Below, piece by piece: positions 21,735 to 33,730 of a stretch of 64,000 nucleotides of DNA. The notes under the pieces are model-generated. The model had not been told where the DNA came from and did not search any database. It saw nothing but the letters and a program-made list of their open reading frames with translations. The stretch is from contig JAHWDD010000001.1 in assembly GCA_023897205.1 (NCBI GenBank), forward strand, positions 4,216,001 through 4,280,000. Reading direction: 5' to 3'. Made by a program: the position numbers and the translations under genes. Position 1 is the first letter of the stretch. Each line of letters begins with the position of its first letter. The DNA comes from Exophiala sp. HKRS030 (taxonomy: Eukaryota; Ascomycota; Eurotiomycetes; Chaetothyriales; Herpotrichiellaceae).

Positions 21735-22541
21735 GTCGACCAATCTCGTGGTTGAGAACGCTACCACCGATCCAATAAACTTGTCGATTCTGGCACTCGA
21801 AGATCGAGGAGATGGAGACGGCCTTGAAGAATGTAAGCTGATATCTCACGGCAGCTGTCCTCCTAAGAGCTGATATAGTGAACGCTGAAGTTGATGATGA
21901 TGATGATGATGTCCCCAAAACGAGAGCAAGACTGTGCATGTCCTAATTTCTCCTCGTCTATGTTGTCATGGGATGATATCGTTTTGCTTCTTCGGCTCTA
22001 ACGATATCTCAATCATCTTGAGTATGAGTACTCGTATTAAATGCGATCACATTTGCGACGTCAGATCCTCCCCCCTTGTCGTACTCTGTGTAATGCCATC
22101 GTCATTGCGTCCCAGAAAGGAAACACAATACGAATTTCGATTGGTCGATTCGATCGCAGTCGGTTTGTATTTCCGATTGGTCCAGACTTGTACTCCCTAC
22201 CAAGTATCAAGAGCATCCTACTCCATACATGTACATACAGTACAGTATACCTGATGGAACGCAAGCAATGATTCTATGTTCAGATCTCATTGTCATCGGA
22301 CTAATAGTCATTTGCGATGGCTTTCTTTTTGATGTACTCACAACATTCGCTCGTATCTCTATCAAGTAACAAAAATATCCCCCAGAGTGTACAAGGTCTC
22401 AGTACACTACCTTTGCAAGCACATGTAGTCTTGTGAGCATTCAATCTCTGTTCGCTCTGTGGTAGTTCATGATCCATGACCTCAAAGATGCTCTCACGAT
22501 CCTCTGATAGCTTTTGCGAACGCTCAAAACATTCATGACGC
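21735..22541. other. Intergenic, 807 bp
   Basis: Promoter of the GFA-type gene and 3' flank of alanyl-tRNA synthetase. A (GAT)n run lies near 21893-21910. No gene supported. Confidence 0.5.
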
Positions 22542-25500
22542 TCACAGAGTGAACTTCTCCAGGTATTGCCGTGCTGCTTCGATGGCATCGTCGACCTTGC
22601 CCTGATCAGTACCAGTACCAATAGCAGTAGGTGCTTTTCCGCCAGCTTTGCCGCCGACAAGTTTCGACACTTCACTGGACCAGTCTGCAGAGGTAATTCC
22701 GGCTTTGACACCATCCTGTATTTCTTGTCAGCTTGATTCTTTTCTACTCGACCTCATTCGCCCTGTACTTACTGGACTGACAAAGCATCCATGAAACACC
22801 TTTCCATCAGGTTCGGATGCATCTGCAACGACAATGTAGACGCTCTTGTCTTTCAACTTGGTTTGCACATGTTTCACCACATCTGGCACAAGCTTGGGAT
22901 TTCCGCCGACCGGTAACCTCAGAACGGCTGCCTTGGCGTGCTTGTTCTTCTCAAAGTACTCCGTGATTGTGTCGGTTGCTTTCTTCAGTTCCTCTTTCTG
23001 CATCTTCTTCTGTTGATCGAGAATCTCTTTGGCGACTTTGTTCATTCGCTCTCGGAGCTGAGATTTTTTGACGGCCGATATCGACAAGGTGTTGAGTTCA
23101 ATTTGAAGGGCTTTCGCCTCTTGCTCTTTCTGAGCACCAAAAGGCATCTCTTCGAGTTTCTTCAGTCTCTCGGAAAATTCCTTGGCAACGCGCTGGACTT
23201 CATATGCGTCCTCACCCGTAACCGCAATGATACGTCGAATGCCCTTAGCGATACCACTCTCCTCAAGAATGACCAGATCCTTGATATCAGCAGTGGCCTT
23301 GACGTGTGTGCCACCACAGAACTCGATGCTGACAGTCTTCCATCGCTCATCTTTGACATTCTTCAGGATATCATCAACCTCTACACCGACAGAAACTACC
23401 CGTACGGGATCCGGGTAGGTCTCTCCAAACACTGCTCTGACGCCAGAGATCTCTCGTGCAACGACTAGAGGTACGTCCTTGGCATAGACAGGACAATTCT
23501 GTCGGATATACTCCGTGGAAAGATCTTCAACCTTTTGCAAGTCTGCGTCTGAAATGCCAGACTTGTGACTGAAATCGAACCGAAGTTTCTCTTGCGCGAC
23601 AAGAGATCCTCTTTGATCAATACCGTCACCAAGAACTTCCCGCAGAGCAAAGTTGAGAATATGCGTGCCTGTGTGGTTGTTTCGGATAGGCCATCGTCTC
23701 AGCTCGTCATATTCACAGATGGCTTTATGTCCGACCGAGAAGTGGCCGTACTTCATATAGCCAGTATGTAATACATAACCAGCATACAGTTGCACATTTT
23801 CGACCTCGAGTTCGGCCTGGCCATCGATGACGATGCGACCAGTGTCGTATTCTTGACCACCTTGTTCGGCATAAAAGCATGTCTTGTCGAGGATGATACC
23901 AATCTGCTCGCCTTCGGGAATAGATTGCGTGTCAGGGTGGAATTTCTTTGCATGGTAAATTGCCTGAATGGTACCAGTGACGTTCTCGAGCCCGTATTTC
24001 GCACTGTCGTCCGTCTTCGTAACACCGGGCATCTTTTCGAGTTCGCCGAGGTCGTGAACATCCAGCTTAAGAAGATCTAGAGCAGCCTTTTTCTCGCCCT
24101 TGCTGGCTTCTTTCGCACGCAATCTCGCTGCCTCAAACTCGTTGTCGTCGATAGAAAGATTCCTCTCTTCTGCCATCAGTCGAGTGAGATCCACAGGGAA
24201 GCCAAAGGTGTCGTAAAGACGCCATACATCAGCACCGTGGAGACTCTTCAACCCCTGACCCTGACTCTTTTGAGCGTACGTCTCGAATTGCCGTTCTCCT
24301 CGATCGAGAGTTTTTGCGAATGACAATTCTTCCTCGTTGAGAATTTCTTTGACTTCGTCTTCCTTTGCGACGATTTCCTTGAACATGCCACCCATCTGTT
24401 CCACCAGACTCGGCACGAGCTTAGCAAAAAAGTCGCCAATTTCGACATTGAAGTATTTCCGGGCATATCGCGCACCACGACGTAATACACGTCGCACAAC
24501 ATAACCTCGCCCTTCGTTGTTGGGAATACCACCGTCGCTGATGGCGAAGGTCAGGGTGCGCACATGGTCGGCAACAACCCGATATGCAGTATCAATACCA
24601 TCCTTGTCCTCTTCGCCAAACTTACCAGAATATGGCCTGGCGCCAGTGACTTCCTGAATCCGTGCGAATATCGGGGTGAAGACATCCGTGTCGTAATTTG
24701 ACATCTTGTTCTGCAAGACACTAACCAATCTCTCAAAGCCCATACCCGTGTCGACATGCTTGTTCGGTAACGATCGCAAGCTCTTATCTGGCTCTCTATT
24801 GTATTGGATGAACACGTTGTTCCAGATTTCCAACACATTGGGGTCATCCTGGTTGACCAAGTGTGCTGCATTTCGTCCCCCGATTCGATCGTAGTGGATT
24901 TCCGAGCAGGGACCGCATGGGCCCTGCTCGCCCATTTCCCAGAAGTTGTCTTTCATGTTCCCGGGCAAAATGTGATCCTCGGCGACACCAACGCTCTTCC
25001 AAATCTCCTTCGCCTCAAGATCCGGTTCCAGTCCGCCAGCTTCGTCGCCTTCGAAGTACGTGACGTACAGTCTGTCGGGTTCAAGACCGAAGACCTGTGT
25101 GAGTAGCTCCCACGAATATGTGATAGCTTCCTTCTTGAAATAGTCACCAAAGGACCAGTTGCCCAACATCTCGAAGAAAGTGTGGTGGTAGCTGTCCTTG
25201 CCGACATCGTCGAGATCATTGTGCTTGCCGCCCGCACGTATGCATTTTTGAGAGTTGACCGCACGCTTGTATTGGCCCTCTTTGCTCGTAGGATCGACGG
25301 TACCGAGGAATATCGGCTTGAATTGGTTCATACCGGCATTTGTGAAAAGTAGGGTTGGATCCGATAGTGGTACTACAGGAGAAGATTTCACTGACCTGGG
25401 TCAACATCTGTGTGGACTTGAACTGGGAGACACTCACCAAATGTATGACCTCGATCCTCAAAATACTTGAGGAAGGTGTCTCTCACGACAGGAGCACTCC

Positions 25501-25789
25501 ATTTGTGAGGCTTGTCTGCTGTCGTTGAAGCCATTCTGACTGTCGTGTGCCACTGCACTCGCCCCAGTGCAGGTGAGTATGGACGCCTGTAGTTTTGTCG
25601 ACGAGGTCCTTCTGCGCGACACCGATTCGATATTTGGTCCGGTGTTGTCGGCGTAAGAGACCAAAGTAATCGAATAGACCTTGCAGGCGTGAGGATATGG
25701 AAATTGTGAGTCAATGGGGAATTTGTGTATCGAGGGGCAGAACTGATGATTGCAGCAGGCGAAGCAGCTGTGGCTCTCCAAATCGACAT
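22542..25789 (-). CDS. ala1: Alanyl-tRNA synthetase, probable dual cytosolic/mitochondrial product
   Basis: The exons are 25438 up to the start, 22773-25390 and 22542-22715. The introns are 47 nt (GTGAGT..CAG, joining HTF to VKSSPVVPL) and 57 nt (GTAAGT..CAG, joining FVSP to [12 protein letters not shown]). From the ATG at 25534 the protein has 962 residues. An in-frame ATG at 25789 adds 85 residues rich in Arg, Ser and Ala, resembling a mitochondrial presequence. The class II core shows [17 protein letters not shown]. The editing domain has [16 protein letters not shown] and [12 protein letters not shown], the zinc-binding His/Cys set. The C-terminal domain ends in [10 protein letters not shown]. 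The enzyme charges tRNA-Ala and clears Ser/Gly mischarging. One gene usually serves both compartments in fungi. Confidence 0.95.
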
Positions 25790-26157
25790 TCAACCTATTC
25801 GAGCACCTTCCAGCGAATCGACGACAACTGTTTTATCACTTGGATCCGCAGTCTGCCGTATCTTCTCTTCTCTTCATCAATCACCAAGGTAAGATTGTAC
25901 AAGTACAGCCGCCGACCACCCAGTTCTTCGTGTCAATGCAACAAAGAGTAAGAAGAAAACAATTTCCTTAGGAGAGTCCTCGAAAGGAATTGGAGAAACA
26001 GCCCGTCTCGTCATTCGCAGTCAGCCCTCGTCGTATAGTACCAAGCCACCACCACCACCACCACCACCACCATCCTCCTCCGTAATAAACGAGGCCGCAA
26101 CACTCTCTGCAGATAATACACTGATATACAGATCGACGGTTGTATGCGGCGTGAACA
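25790..26157. other. Intergenic, 368 bp, divergent promoter
   Basis: Lies between the upstream start of the alanyl-tRNA synthetase (-) and the gene at 26158 (+). It holds a (CCA)n microsatellite at about 26046-26071. Confidence 0.5.
26046..26071. repeat. (CCA)n microsatellite
   Basis: About eight CCA/ACC units in the 5' flank of the gene at 26158. Simple-sequence repeat with no coding frame. Confidence 0.8.
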
Positions 26158-27135
26158 ATGATGGCACAACATGCTACCGCGGCTCCTCCAGAATGGCTTA
26201 CTGCAAATGAACATCGCAGTAACCTCGTCTCGACTCCAGGGAAGCGGAAAGCAGACGATGAACTCGAATCCCAATCCAATATATCCTCTCACTTTAAGAA
26301 ACTCCGCCTAAACCAGAATCACACGTCGAAGCAGTCTATACTGGGGCAGCCTTTGTCCCCGTCTCAATCCGGACTTTCCTTCCGCCCTCATATAGCCAAC
26401 ACCGACGCCCGGCCTGCGCTTCCTGTACCGGTCGACGAGTCTCACTATACCTCCCAATTCAACGACCAGTACCCATCCTCGCCGCATCCTATGAGTGAAT
26501 CGAAGTATGGTGAGAATACTCTTGATGGACAACATCAACCCTATTCTCATTTCGCAAATACACAAAAGCCACCGTCACTCTCGGACTCGGCATTCATGAC
26601 CGACCGAAGCCCTCCACATCAGACGATTCTCAACGACCGACAAAGAGAGGAGGAGGAGGAAGAGTCGATGACGGTAGACGAGACTCCGAACCGCATTTTT
26701 ATAACGAACCTGGCCTCTGAAATCGCCCAGATCGAGGCCGACGAGGCAGCCTCCAAGTACAGCGTTTTCCTTCCGGACATTGACAAGAAAGTGTCTGCTC
26801 TCCCAGCACACCTCCTCAACACCTACCACGACTCGTCTCGCCTCTCTTCGGTGTCTCCAACCATGGCGTCTCCGAGCACGGCACTGGTCCTGTATCGGGA
26901 TCCGACCAGCATCACTGTACCCGAAGAGGAAGACGCCGTCCGGAAAGCCATCATAGCAGCACGGCGGAGAGCGAGGGAGAAATCAGCCGAGGACGAAAGA
27001 GATAGAGAACGAAGGGAACGACTACACATGGGAGGAGGCGACGGCGATATAGATCTGGACGACGACGCCATGACGGATCACTCGTCTCATCGTGATAGAG
27101 AAGAAGAGGATCTGGATGCGATGGATATTGAGTGA
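26158..27135 (+). CDS. Conserved-looking fungal protein, probably nuclear, unnamed
   Basis: A 325-residue single-exon protein starting MMAQHATAAPPEW. Residues 40-60 hold a KRK-type basic motif (TPGKRKADDELES) and HFKKLRL, suggesting nuclear location. The first half is otherwise disordered. Residues about 180-225 appear to be the ordered core (NRIFITNLASEIAQIEADEA and YSVFLPDIDKKVSALPAHLL). Then come ALVLYRDPTSITV and a long Arg/Glu helix (DAVRKAIIAARRRAREKSAE), with an Asp-rich tail. I do not recognise a named domain. Its start lies close to the divergent alanyl-tRNA synthetase gene. Confidence 0.75.
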   Translation: MMAQHATAAPPEWLTANEHRSNLVSTPGKRKADDELESQSNISSHFKKLRLNQNHTSKQSILGQPLSPSQSGLSFRPHIANTDARPALPVPVDESHYTSQFNDQYPSSPHPMSESKYGENTLDGQHQPYSHFANTQKPPSLSDSAFMTDRSPPHQTILNDRQREEEEEESMTVDETPNRIFITNLASEIAQIEADEAASKYSVFLPDIDKKVSALPAHLLNTYHDSSRLSSVSPTMASPSTALVLYRDPTSITVPEEEDAVRKAIIAARRRAREKSAEDERDRERRERLHMGGGDGDIDLDDDAMTDHSSHRDREEEDLDAMDIE

Positions 27136-27957
27136 TCTTGCTGCAGACGAGGAAAGAAGTTGGATCAAATACAGAGAGACGTTGACCGCTTTTGGCGTGT
27201 TGAACAGTTGGTACAGGCTATCAGTACCTGCGATACCCCCATATTTACATTATTACTTGAAGCGTTAGAAGCGAGTTGCATTTTTTGTCCAATACAATAT
27301 CGAATTCATCTGATCATACATTTTCGGAAGTGGGTTGGTGAGAAGGTACAAAGCACCGATGCAGTGCGTGCGTGCGTGTGTTTCTGTTTGGGTGAACTGA
27401 AATGGACTCTGTACTTTTCTGGGGGCAAGAGTAGGTAGTCCTCCAGGCCTGTATCAGGTGGTAACCTAGTGCGCATGGCAGACGGTTTCCCTTATTCGTT
27501 CCACGTAGCCACACGCAGTACCATCCCTCTTGAGATTGGAGTCGAACCTCACGAACCACGTCAAGAGACCCGGCTTGAACGTCCTGGCTGGAAGACAATA
27601 CTGCTTCATCTGGCCGGGACCTTCCAAATCAGGCACACCCGTATGCTTATGCTGGCAGTGCCGGGCGACAAGTGACCTTTCCACAACGTTGCTCGTGTTG
27701 TCGCGAGTAACCCAGTCAACCCCGCGTCGTGGTTGACGCTTTTTTGTGGCATGTTCCAAGGCAAAAAAGACCAGACTCCGAGTCCGGCTTGTCGCGCCTC
27801 CCCTTTTGAGGTTTATGTTTGCGTGTTCGTTTGCGTCATGCTGCTCATCCCGAGAGGCACGTGAAAGCAGTGTGGTCTTGGGATACCCATTCAACAAAAT
27901 TGTCTGTCCCCTCGTCCATGTTCCTTTGTCCTCCGTCACCTTCTCTCCGGTTGTCCT
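27136..27957. other. Intergenic, 822 bp between convergent genes
   Basis: The 3' flanks of the gene at 26158 (+) and the RCR-type gene (-). Nothing recognised. Confidence 0.5.
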
Positions 27958-28743
27958 TCATCTCCCAAATGACCCGGCACCACCCGTCATCACGGCAGCA
28001 GGGGGAGGTTGACTCGGTCCGCCTTGTGGCGGAGGAGGTCCAGAAGGTGGAGCGTACTGTCTATTTTGATCTGGATCGACCTTGTTTCCAGAGGGTGGTG
28101 CATATGCCGGGACGTAATCCGGTTCGTGGTAGGCTGTAGATGCCGGAATGTGTTAATAGTCACTATTTCCGATTGAAGTCCAAAATAAAATCAAAACAAA
28201 CAATTTTGGAGTACATCTCGGAGGAGAGTAGCGTGTGCATCAAAAACTTACCAGGTGGTGGTGGACCATAAACACCCATTTGATATCCCTGTTGGCCGGG
28301 TCCGTAAGGGTGATACATTGGCCTCGGTGGCATCTGATAAACTCCCGTCTGCGCCGCGTATTGAGGGTACCTCTGTGCGAAGGCTAGTCTTTGAGTCCGA
28401 GGTACCAGCCATCGATGGTACGCCAACGGAGGTTGTCCTTTACTCATGCGACGACGGGCGTGTAAGTATCCCAGTAGGAAAAACAGAAAAAAGGCAACCA
28501 GAATCGCGGCTATGATGGCCCATTTGATCGCGTAGGCGGTCTAACAGATTACATTCAAACTTAGTCAAAACTTCGGTCCCCCAAAGAACAGTATTTCGCG
28601 TTCAAGATGACAAGAGTGGAAGCGTGGAAGTTGGAGGGAAAGATAAAAACACATACCGAACTGTACCACCAATATCCATTGTCGAAATTGTCGTCGTTGT
28701 TGTTGTTTGTGACTTGTCTAGAGACTACTCTTGAACCGTCCAT
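27958..28743 (-). CDS. RCR-type single-pass membrane protein (chitin/cell-wall regulation family), three exons
   Basis: The exons on the minus strand are 28743-28657, 28540-28252 and 28133-27958, with GTATGT and GTAAGT donors; they join to 183 residues. A short N-terminus (NNNNDDNFDNGYWWYSS) precedes one transmembrane helix (AIIAAILVAFFLFFLLGYLH). A basic stop-transfer follows (ARRRMSKGQPPLAYHRWLVP). The rest is Pro/Tyr/Gln-rich (RPMYHPYGPGQQGYQMGVYG) with PPxY-like segments (PPPAYHEPDYVPAYAPPS), which bind Rsp5-type ligases in yeast Rcr1/Rcr2. Those yeast proteins affect chitin deposition and trafficking. The family call rests on architecture and composition, so the function is inferred. Confidence 0.8.
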
Positions 28744-30424
28744 GTTTTGCGTCTCTTTTCAACCCTTTAGACAAGAGGATATCGATCGTTTTTCGTACTC
28801 GAATAGGCTATGGGCCGGCAAGGTTCAAAGAAAGGACCGCAGAAAGGAGAGGGTGATGTTGTGGTTGTTGTAAAAGGTCGTCGATCAGGTGGTAACTCGT
28901 TTTGGTTTGTAGTAAAAGAGGTAGGACAGGTGAGTAGATATTTTAGGTGCACACACACTCTCTCTCTGCAACCCCGTATCGTTACCTCAAAGAGTGAACC
29001 GTGCTGTTTCGTTATCAGAAATAGATTGGTACAATAGGTGCTCTGTCATTCGGGAAAGTGACGTTTTCGCTTGGGTTCCCTTTTTCTGCACGGACGTTGG
29101 AGGTTAAAATAGTGGTGGGTAGGTGCTGGGTGGTGGCAGTGCAGTATTAATGAGGACGAGGGAATTCGAGGGTGAAATATGGATAGACAATAGAAGACTA
29201 CTTTGGTACTCGTAGAGTACGTCAACGACTGGGAGACGTACGAGTACTTTTGCGACGTACTCGGTACGGAGGCAAGGTATCAAAGATGATCAAAACAAAA
29301 GTGGTTGATTGGTTCTCCGTACTCTCCGTATTTTCTTGATTGAATGGACACGAAGAGAAAGAAAAGTAATAATAATGATTGATGTACAGAGAGTACGAAA
29401 AAGACGCAACTCGAGAAAAGGAAGAAAGATTGATTTGTCCTCCCGCGGTCGTTTGAGTTGTTGGTACGGAGTACGTGGTGCAACTAGAAACAAGGACCAC
29501 GTAACTCCGTACTCCGTGGAGGAAGAGGACGACGACGACGACGACGATCGACGCCACACAGAGTACGATTCTTGTGACTTGGAACCAAAACAACCCCAAA
29601 CTTTGTCCGGATACCTAGTTTACGACTTCCCTGTACGAGTCATCAACTATTGCATCCCCATGCTCATTCTCATTGTCCTATTGTACTCTGTCATGACTAC
29701 TCCTTGCAGAGTAAAACAACCTGAAAGCCAACCCCAACTGGATTTCTTCCTCGCTTCCAATCGAGTCAAACTCTGTGCCTGGTCGGTCAACAAGTGGACA
29801 GTGGCGCAGGCCAGTTCGAGACACATTTGCCGGGACTGAGACAAACGGCCGATCCTAGAAAGAACCCCCTCCCCCTCCCTCGTAAACTCGTAAGCTTCTC
29901 CGATGTAGAATGATGTTTGGGGGCTTGTTTCAGAGTCAATAATGATAATGACCGGTTCCTGGTCAACAAATCAATTACTCCGTACAGGTGTAACCTAATG
30001 AAACTTGCAACCAATGCGGGAGAGTACTGTTTGTACAACAAACAATTGAGACAATTCTTTCCGTCACCGATAATTGTAACACGCTTCTCGTGTCCGTCCT
30101 CCTACGAGATAACAGAGTGTCAGTACCCAATATGATGCCCCTACGCGACTCTCTTTTGCCACCTCGTCTCGCGAAATCACATGATGAGCCACCCTTACCA
30201 CTACGACTCCTACTCGTACATCTATGTAGACACCGAGTCACATCCTACGGACCCAAAGGTGAAGATGAAAAATTGTTTAGATTCATAGTAGCCCAAAGTC
30301 AAGCAGGGACCGAGATTAGAACCAGGACCCAAAACGAACACCTTTTCCTGTCAACGCTCCGGAAAAATGCTAAGCTACCTAAAATGTAATACATCAATAC
30401 ACGATTTCCCCAAGTTTTCAATCG
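28744..30424. other. Intergenic, about 1.68 kb
   Basis: Rich in CTCCGTA/TACGGAG motifs: two full copies of the 9-mer at 29465-29473 and 29976-29984, and several partial ones at 29258-29520. A (GAC)n run lies near 29525-29548. A 176-codon open frame at 29309-29839 overlaps these repeats and is not convincing as a gene. Confidence 0.45.
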
Positions 30425-33091
30425 TCAGTCCGAGTCCTGAACCGAATCTTCAACCGTGGCATGTTTGCTTCTTGAATCTGTTGGAGCCGACGATGATGAT
30501 GAGGATGCTTCTGCTTCTGCTTCTGCTTCTGCTTCTGCTTCTGCTTCTGCTGTGTTTTCACTCTCGTTTTGTCCACCGTTCATTTGAGCTGTTGTGCTTC
30601 CGGTGCCCTCGTCACCATTCACTCCGGTGTTAAATCCCCAGGCAGGTAACGGTTGTGATGGAAACACCGAACTGTGCTGTGAGTCGGCAGCAACAGTGTT
30701 TTCAGTGTTTGATCCATTCCTAATTTCCGTCTGTCCATTCAGAGGTGTTTGCTGCTGAGGAGGTGCAAAGCTTCCCCAGGTTGGCAGATTCAAACCTGAT
30801 GCAGTTCCAAAGGGAGTGACGCCCGCCTGTTGGGGGGTCTGTACTGGGTTTTGCTGAGGATGCTCCTGTTCATAATCGTTCCCCTGACCACCATTCGCAG
30901 ATTGATTGGACGCTTCTTCTTGACGAGCATTGGTCTGTGGAGTACCTGCTTGGTCTAAAGCTTGTAATCCTGGAAAGATTTGCCATGCTGATGGGGGAAT
31001 TATGCCCCTATACTGCTGCGGCAGTTGTTCTACAGGAGGCATGTTTGTGGGATTGGGAGGGTTTGGTCGCGCTGCAAACACACCTGGAGCAGCCGGTCGT
31101 CCTCCGAGCCCTACTTCTACTGTTGGATGCAACGGCATCATAGACCAACCTTCTGGCAGCGTAAGGCCAGGAGGTAACCTATCGCTTCCGGCGGCAATCA
31201 TGTCGTCTTCAGAACCAGGATCAAGTCTAACTGCACGTTGCAAATCAGGAGACCTGGGAACCGTACGGTTGCTGTTATTCGCATTGTTGCGTTCAGTTGT
31301 CGGTCTCCTCATGGCACGTAGCCTCGCCAACTCCGCCTGCATCAACCGAAGGACACTCAGCTCCGCACTGTTCTGAGCCAATTGCTCTGCTTCACGGAAT
31401 ACTTGCTGTTCCAGCTCATCAATACGAGCTTCGGTGCTTCTAGAATTGCCTGATTGACGTCTTCGCCGGGTTGGCAATCTGATTCCAACGCCTACTTGCC
31501 GTTGAGCAGTTGGGTCTGCATTGGCATTCCTATTACCGTTGGCTGGAGGCTGAGGGATGGCCCCTGCATCTGCAACTTGCTGCTGAATGTCTTGCATCGC
31601 GGGGAATCCTCGCATGACACCGACACCAATTCGCAGTGGGCCAAACTGGTAGACTCGTGGCACTGCTCTGTCATGCGGCTGAGCTTGACCACCGTTAGGT
31701 TGCGGAGCTCCGCCTTGCCCAGCACCTGTTCCACCAGCTTGGTTCGTGGATACCACGCTTGATCTGCAGGTCGGACATATCTGCTGTCTCTCAAGCCAAC
31801 TTCTCAGGCAAGAAAAGTGCAAGATGTGGCCACAGGGTAATTTCTTTGGTCGCATCCTCTCAGCCACAGGATTTGGCCGTTGGCCTTCCTGTGCAGCAGG
31901 GGGTTGGTAAGGATGCATTTCTTCTCTGCATATTATGCAAACATCCTCTCGTCCAATTTCCTCGGCGGTGGCGTCTGGGTACCGAGCATTCATATCCCTC
32001 GTGGCTGTCCGGTATTTCACAAAGTCTGAGATTCGTTTCAAAAATGATCGCATGGTCAAAAAGACATCCCTGAGAATGTGTATCGGGAGGCCATAGAACA
32101 CAAGAAGAATGAAGAAGAAGGCGAGATAGATGAGGAGCTTGTAGAAATCGGTGATGAGGTTGAGATAGAACATGTAGCGACCTTTATCTTCCCACCCTTC
32201 TACCTCAACTTCATTCTCGTCAACAGGTTGGCTGAGTGCTTCCCGCGTCACTTGCTCGAGTGTGAGCTGTGTGGGAGTAGGCGTCACAGCCGCCGCAGGG
32301 TCTGTCGGTGCGGCTTGTGGTGCTTGGGACTGTTGAAACTCTGACACCGCGGACTGGAGCCGGTCCTTCTTGATCTGTTCAATGCGTTGTCGCTTTTGTT
32401 CCCTCACAATGCCGATCTCGATCACGTTGATGGCATAGCGTACTGCCGTGCTGATGCTCATGATTGACAAGACGGCGAACTCGAAGCCAAACATGACCAT
32501 CATATCCGGACGTGCCATCCTCATGACCTGTTTCACGATGTATTCCAGCATCGTCAAATCGAAAGCGACGCTCAGCCCCAGACTAAGAGCAAGCCGTGTG
32601 TGGAAAAGTCGTGGATTTCTAGGTGGTTGTTGCTCCAGCACTTCCACGCGACCCTCACCTATCCAGCCCCAAATCTTGCCAGTAAGAAGTGCGAAGAACA
32701 TGGCCAAGAAAGACAGACCGATCTCGCCTCTGAATACGGTCATGGCCAAACATGTTTCCGTGACCGCGAACCATGCTTTCTCGTATAGTTGTTCCACTTC
32801 GATGGGTCGCAGGTTTCCATAGAGTAGTTTTTGGAGTCCAAGTAGGAACGTGCAAGCAATCACAAAGAGGAGGTTCGTCAGGATCATTAGATTAGCGGAG
32901 GACTGTGAGAGATAGACGGCGGCGGAATAGAAGTTGGGTCGCTGTGCCAGAGCTTTGAGAACAACACCGGCAGCCAGTGCGGCGGAGGTCTACTCATCGA
33001 CAGTCAGTCAGACGCAGATCGGCAGAAAGAATATAGGATTTGATCTCACCCCAGCGTAGGCTGTCCATCTCATCCTCATGCGTACCGGCAT
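30425..33091 (-). CDS. hrd1: Hrd1/Synoviolin ERAD E3 ubiquitin ligase
   Basis: Exon 1 (33091-33050, [14 protein letters not shown]) joins exon 2 (32989-30425) across a 60-nt intron in phase 0; the protein has 868 residues. The N-terminal half is the multi-spanning membrane domain ([40 protein letters not shown]). A RING-H2 domain lies at about residues 365-422, with CIICREEM, then [20 protein letters not shown] and CPTCRSS. The long C-terminal tail is Pro/Gln/Asn-rich and disordered. It ends in a Glu-Ala dipeptide repeat coded by (CTTCTG)n, then poly-Ser. Hrd1 ubiquitinates misfolded ER proteins during retrotranslocation. The ordered core matches the family well. Confidence 0.95.
30507..30552. 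repeat. (CTTCTG)n hexanucleotide repeat in hrd1
   Basis: About seven and a half units coding for alternating Glu-Ala near the Hrd1 C-terminus. Likely length-variable between strains. Confidence 0.85.
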
Positions 33092-33730
33092 GGTGGTTGT
33101 TTGTCGTGCAATGCGATCTCTGGTCTCAAGATGATTTATGGTTGCCGAATTACTGAGGCCATCGTTTGGCGTTAACCCTCTCCCCGTCGAAAGAGCGAGA
33201 AGAGTGAGCTAAAGTAGCAGATATCTAGTGTGATACAATCAAGACGGACGTAAAGATTTGGAGTCCCGCAGATGGATAGTGATGGTGATGTTGTTACGTG
33301 GCAAGGCTAAAGGTGTTCACATCGCATTTCTGTGATATTCCTCCGCAGACCAAGATGGGAAGTGGAAGCAGCCTCCAACTCCTGTGGCGTCACGCGCACG
33401 CCCGTAACACTAATTCCCGACCCTTGGTACAAGTAGCACAGCGATCAAACCAAAAAAGTACTGCGTACAGATACATACTAATTATACGAATGATTGTCCA
33501 AATTCATATGTACACGAAATACCCCCTTAGGAGGGGTGGAAAGATCTAATCGACCCGAGGACTACGCCTTCGCATGGCGTATTCAATTCCAAACAACCCA
33601 TCGCGCTTACGCCATAGCTATATCAAAGGGTATCTCAATACCCGTGGTCTGTCTAACATCATACCAATGTTGCCCTGACGCCTTTCGGAAATGTTATGTA
33701 CTGCGAAATGAGGAAACAAGGAAACAAATT
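33092..33730. other. Intergenic, 639 bp
   Basis: Promoter of hrd1 and 3' flank of the DUF3431 gene. No gene recognised. Confidence 0.5.

Noticed and set aside
26046..26071. (CCA)n tract considered as part of a repeat array such as CRISPR
   Set aside because: Simple microsatellite without spacers, in a eukaryotic genome.
29309..29839. 176-codon plus-strand frame
   Set aside because: It runs through repeated CTCCGTA/TACGGAG motifs and a (GAC)n run, and shows no domain or coding character.
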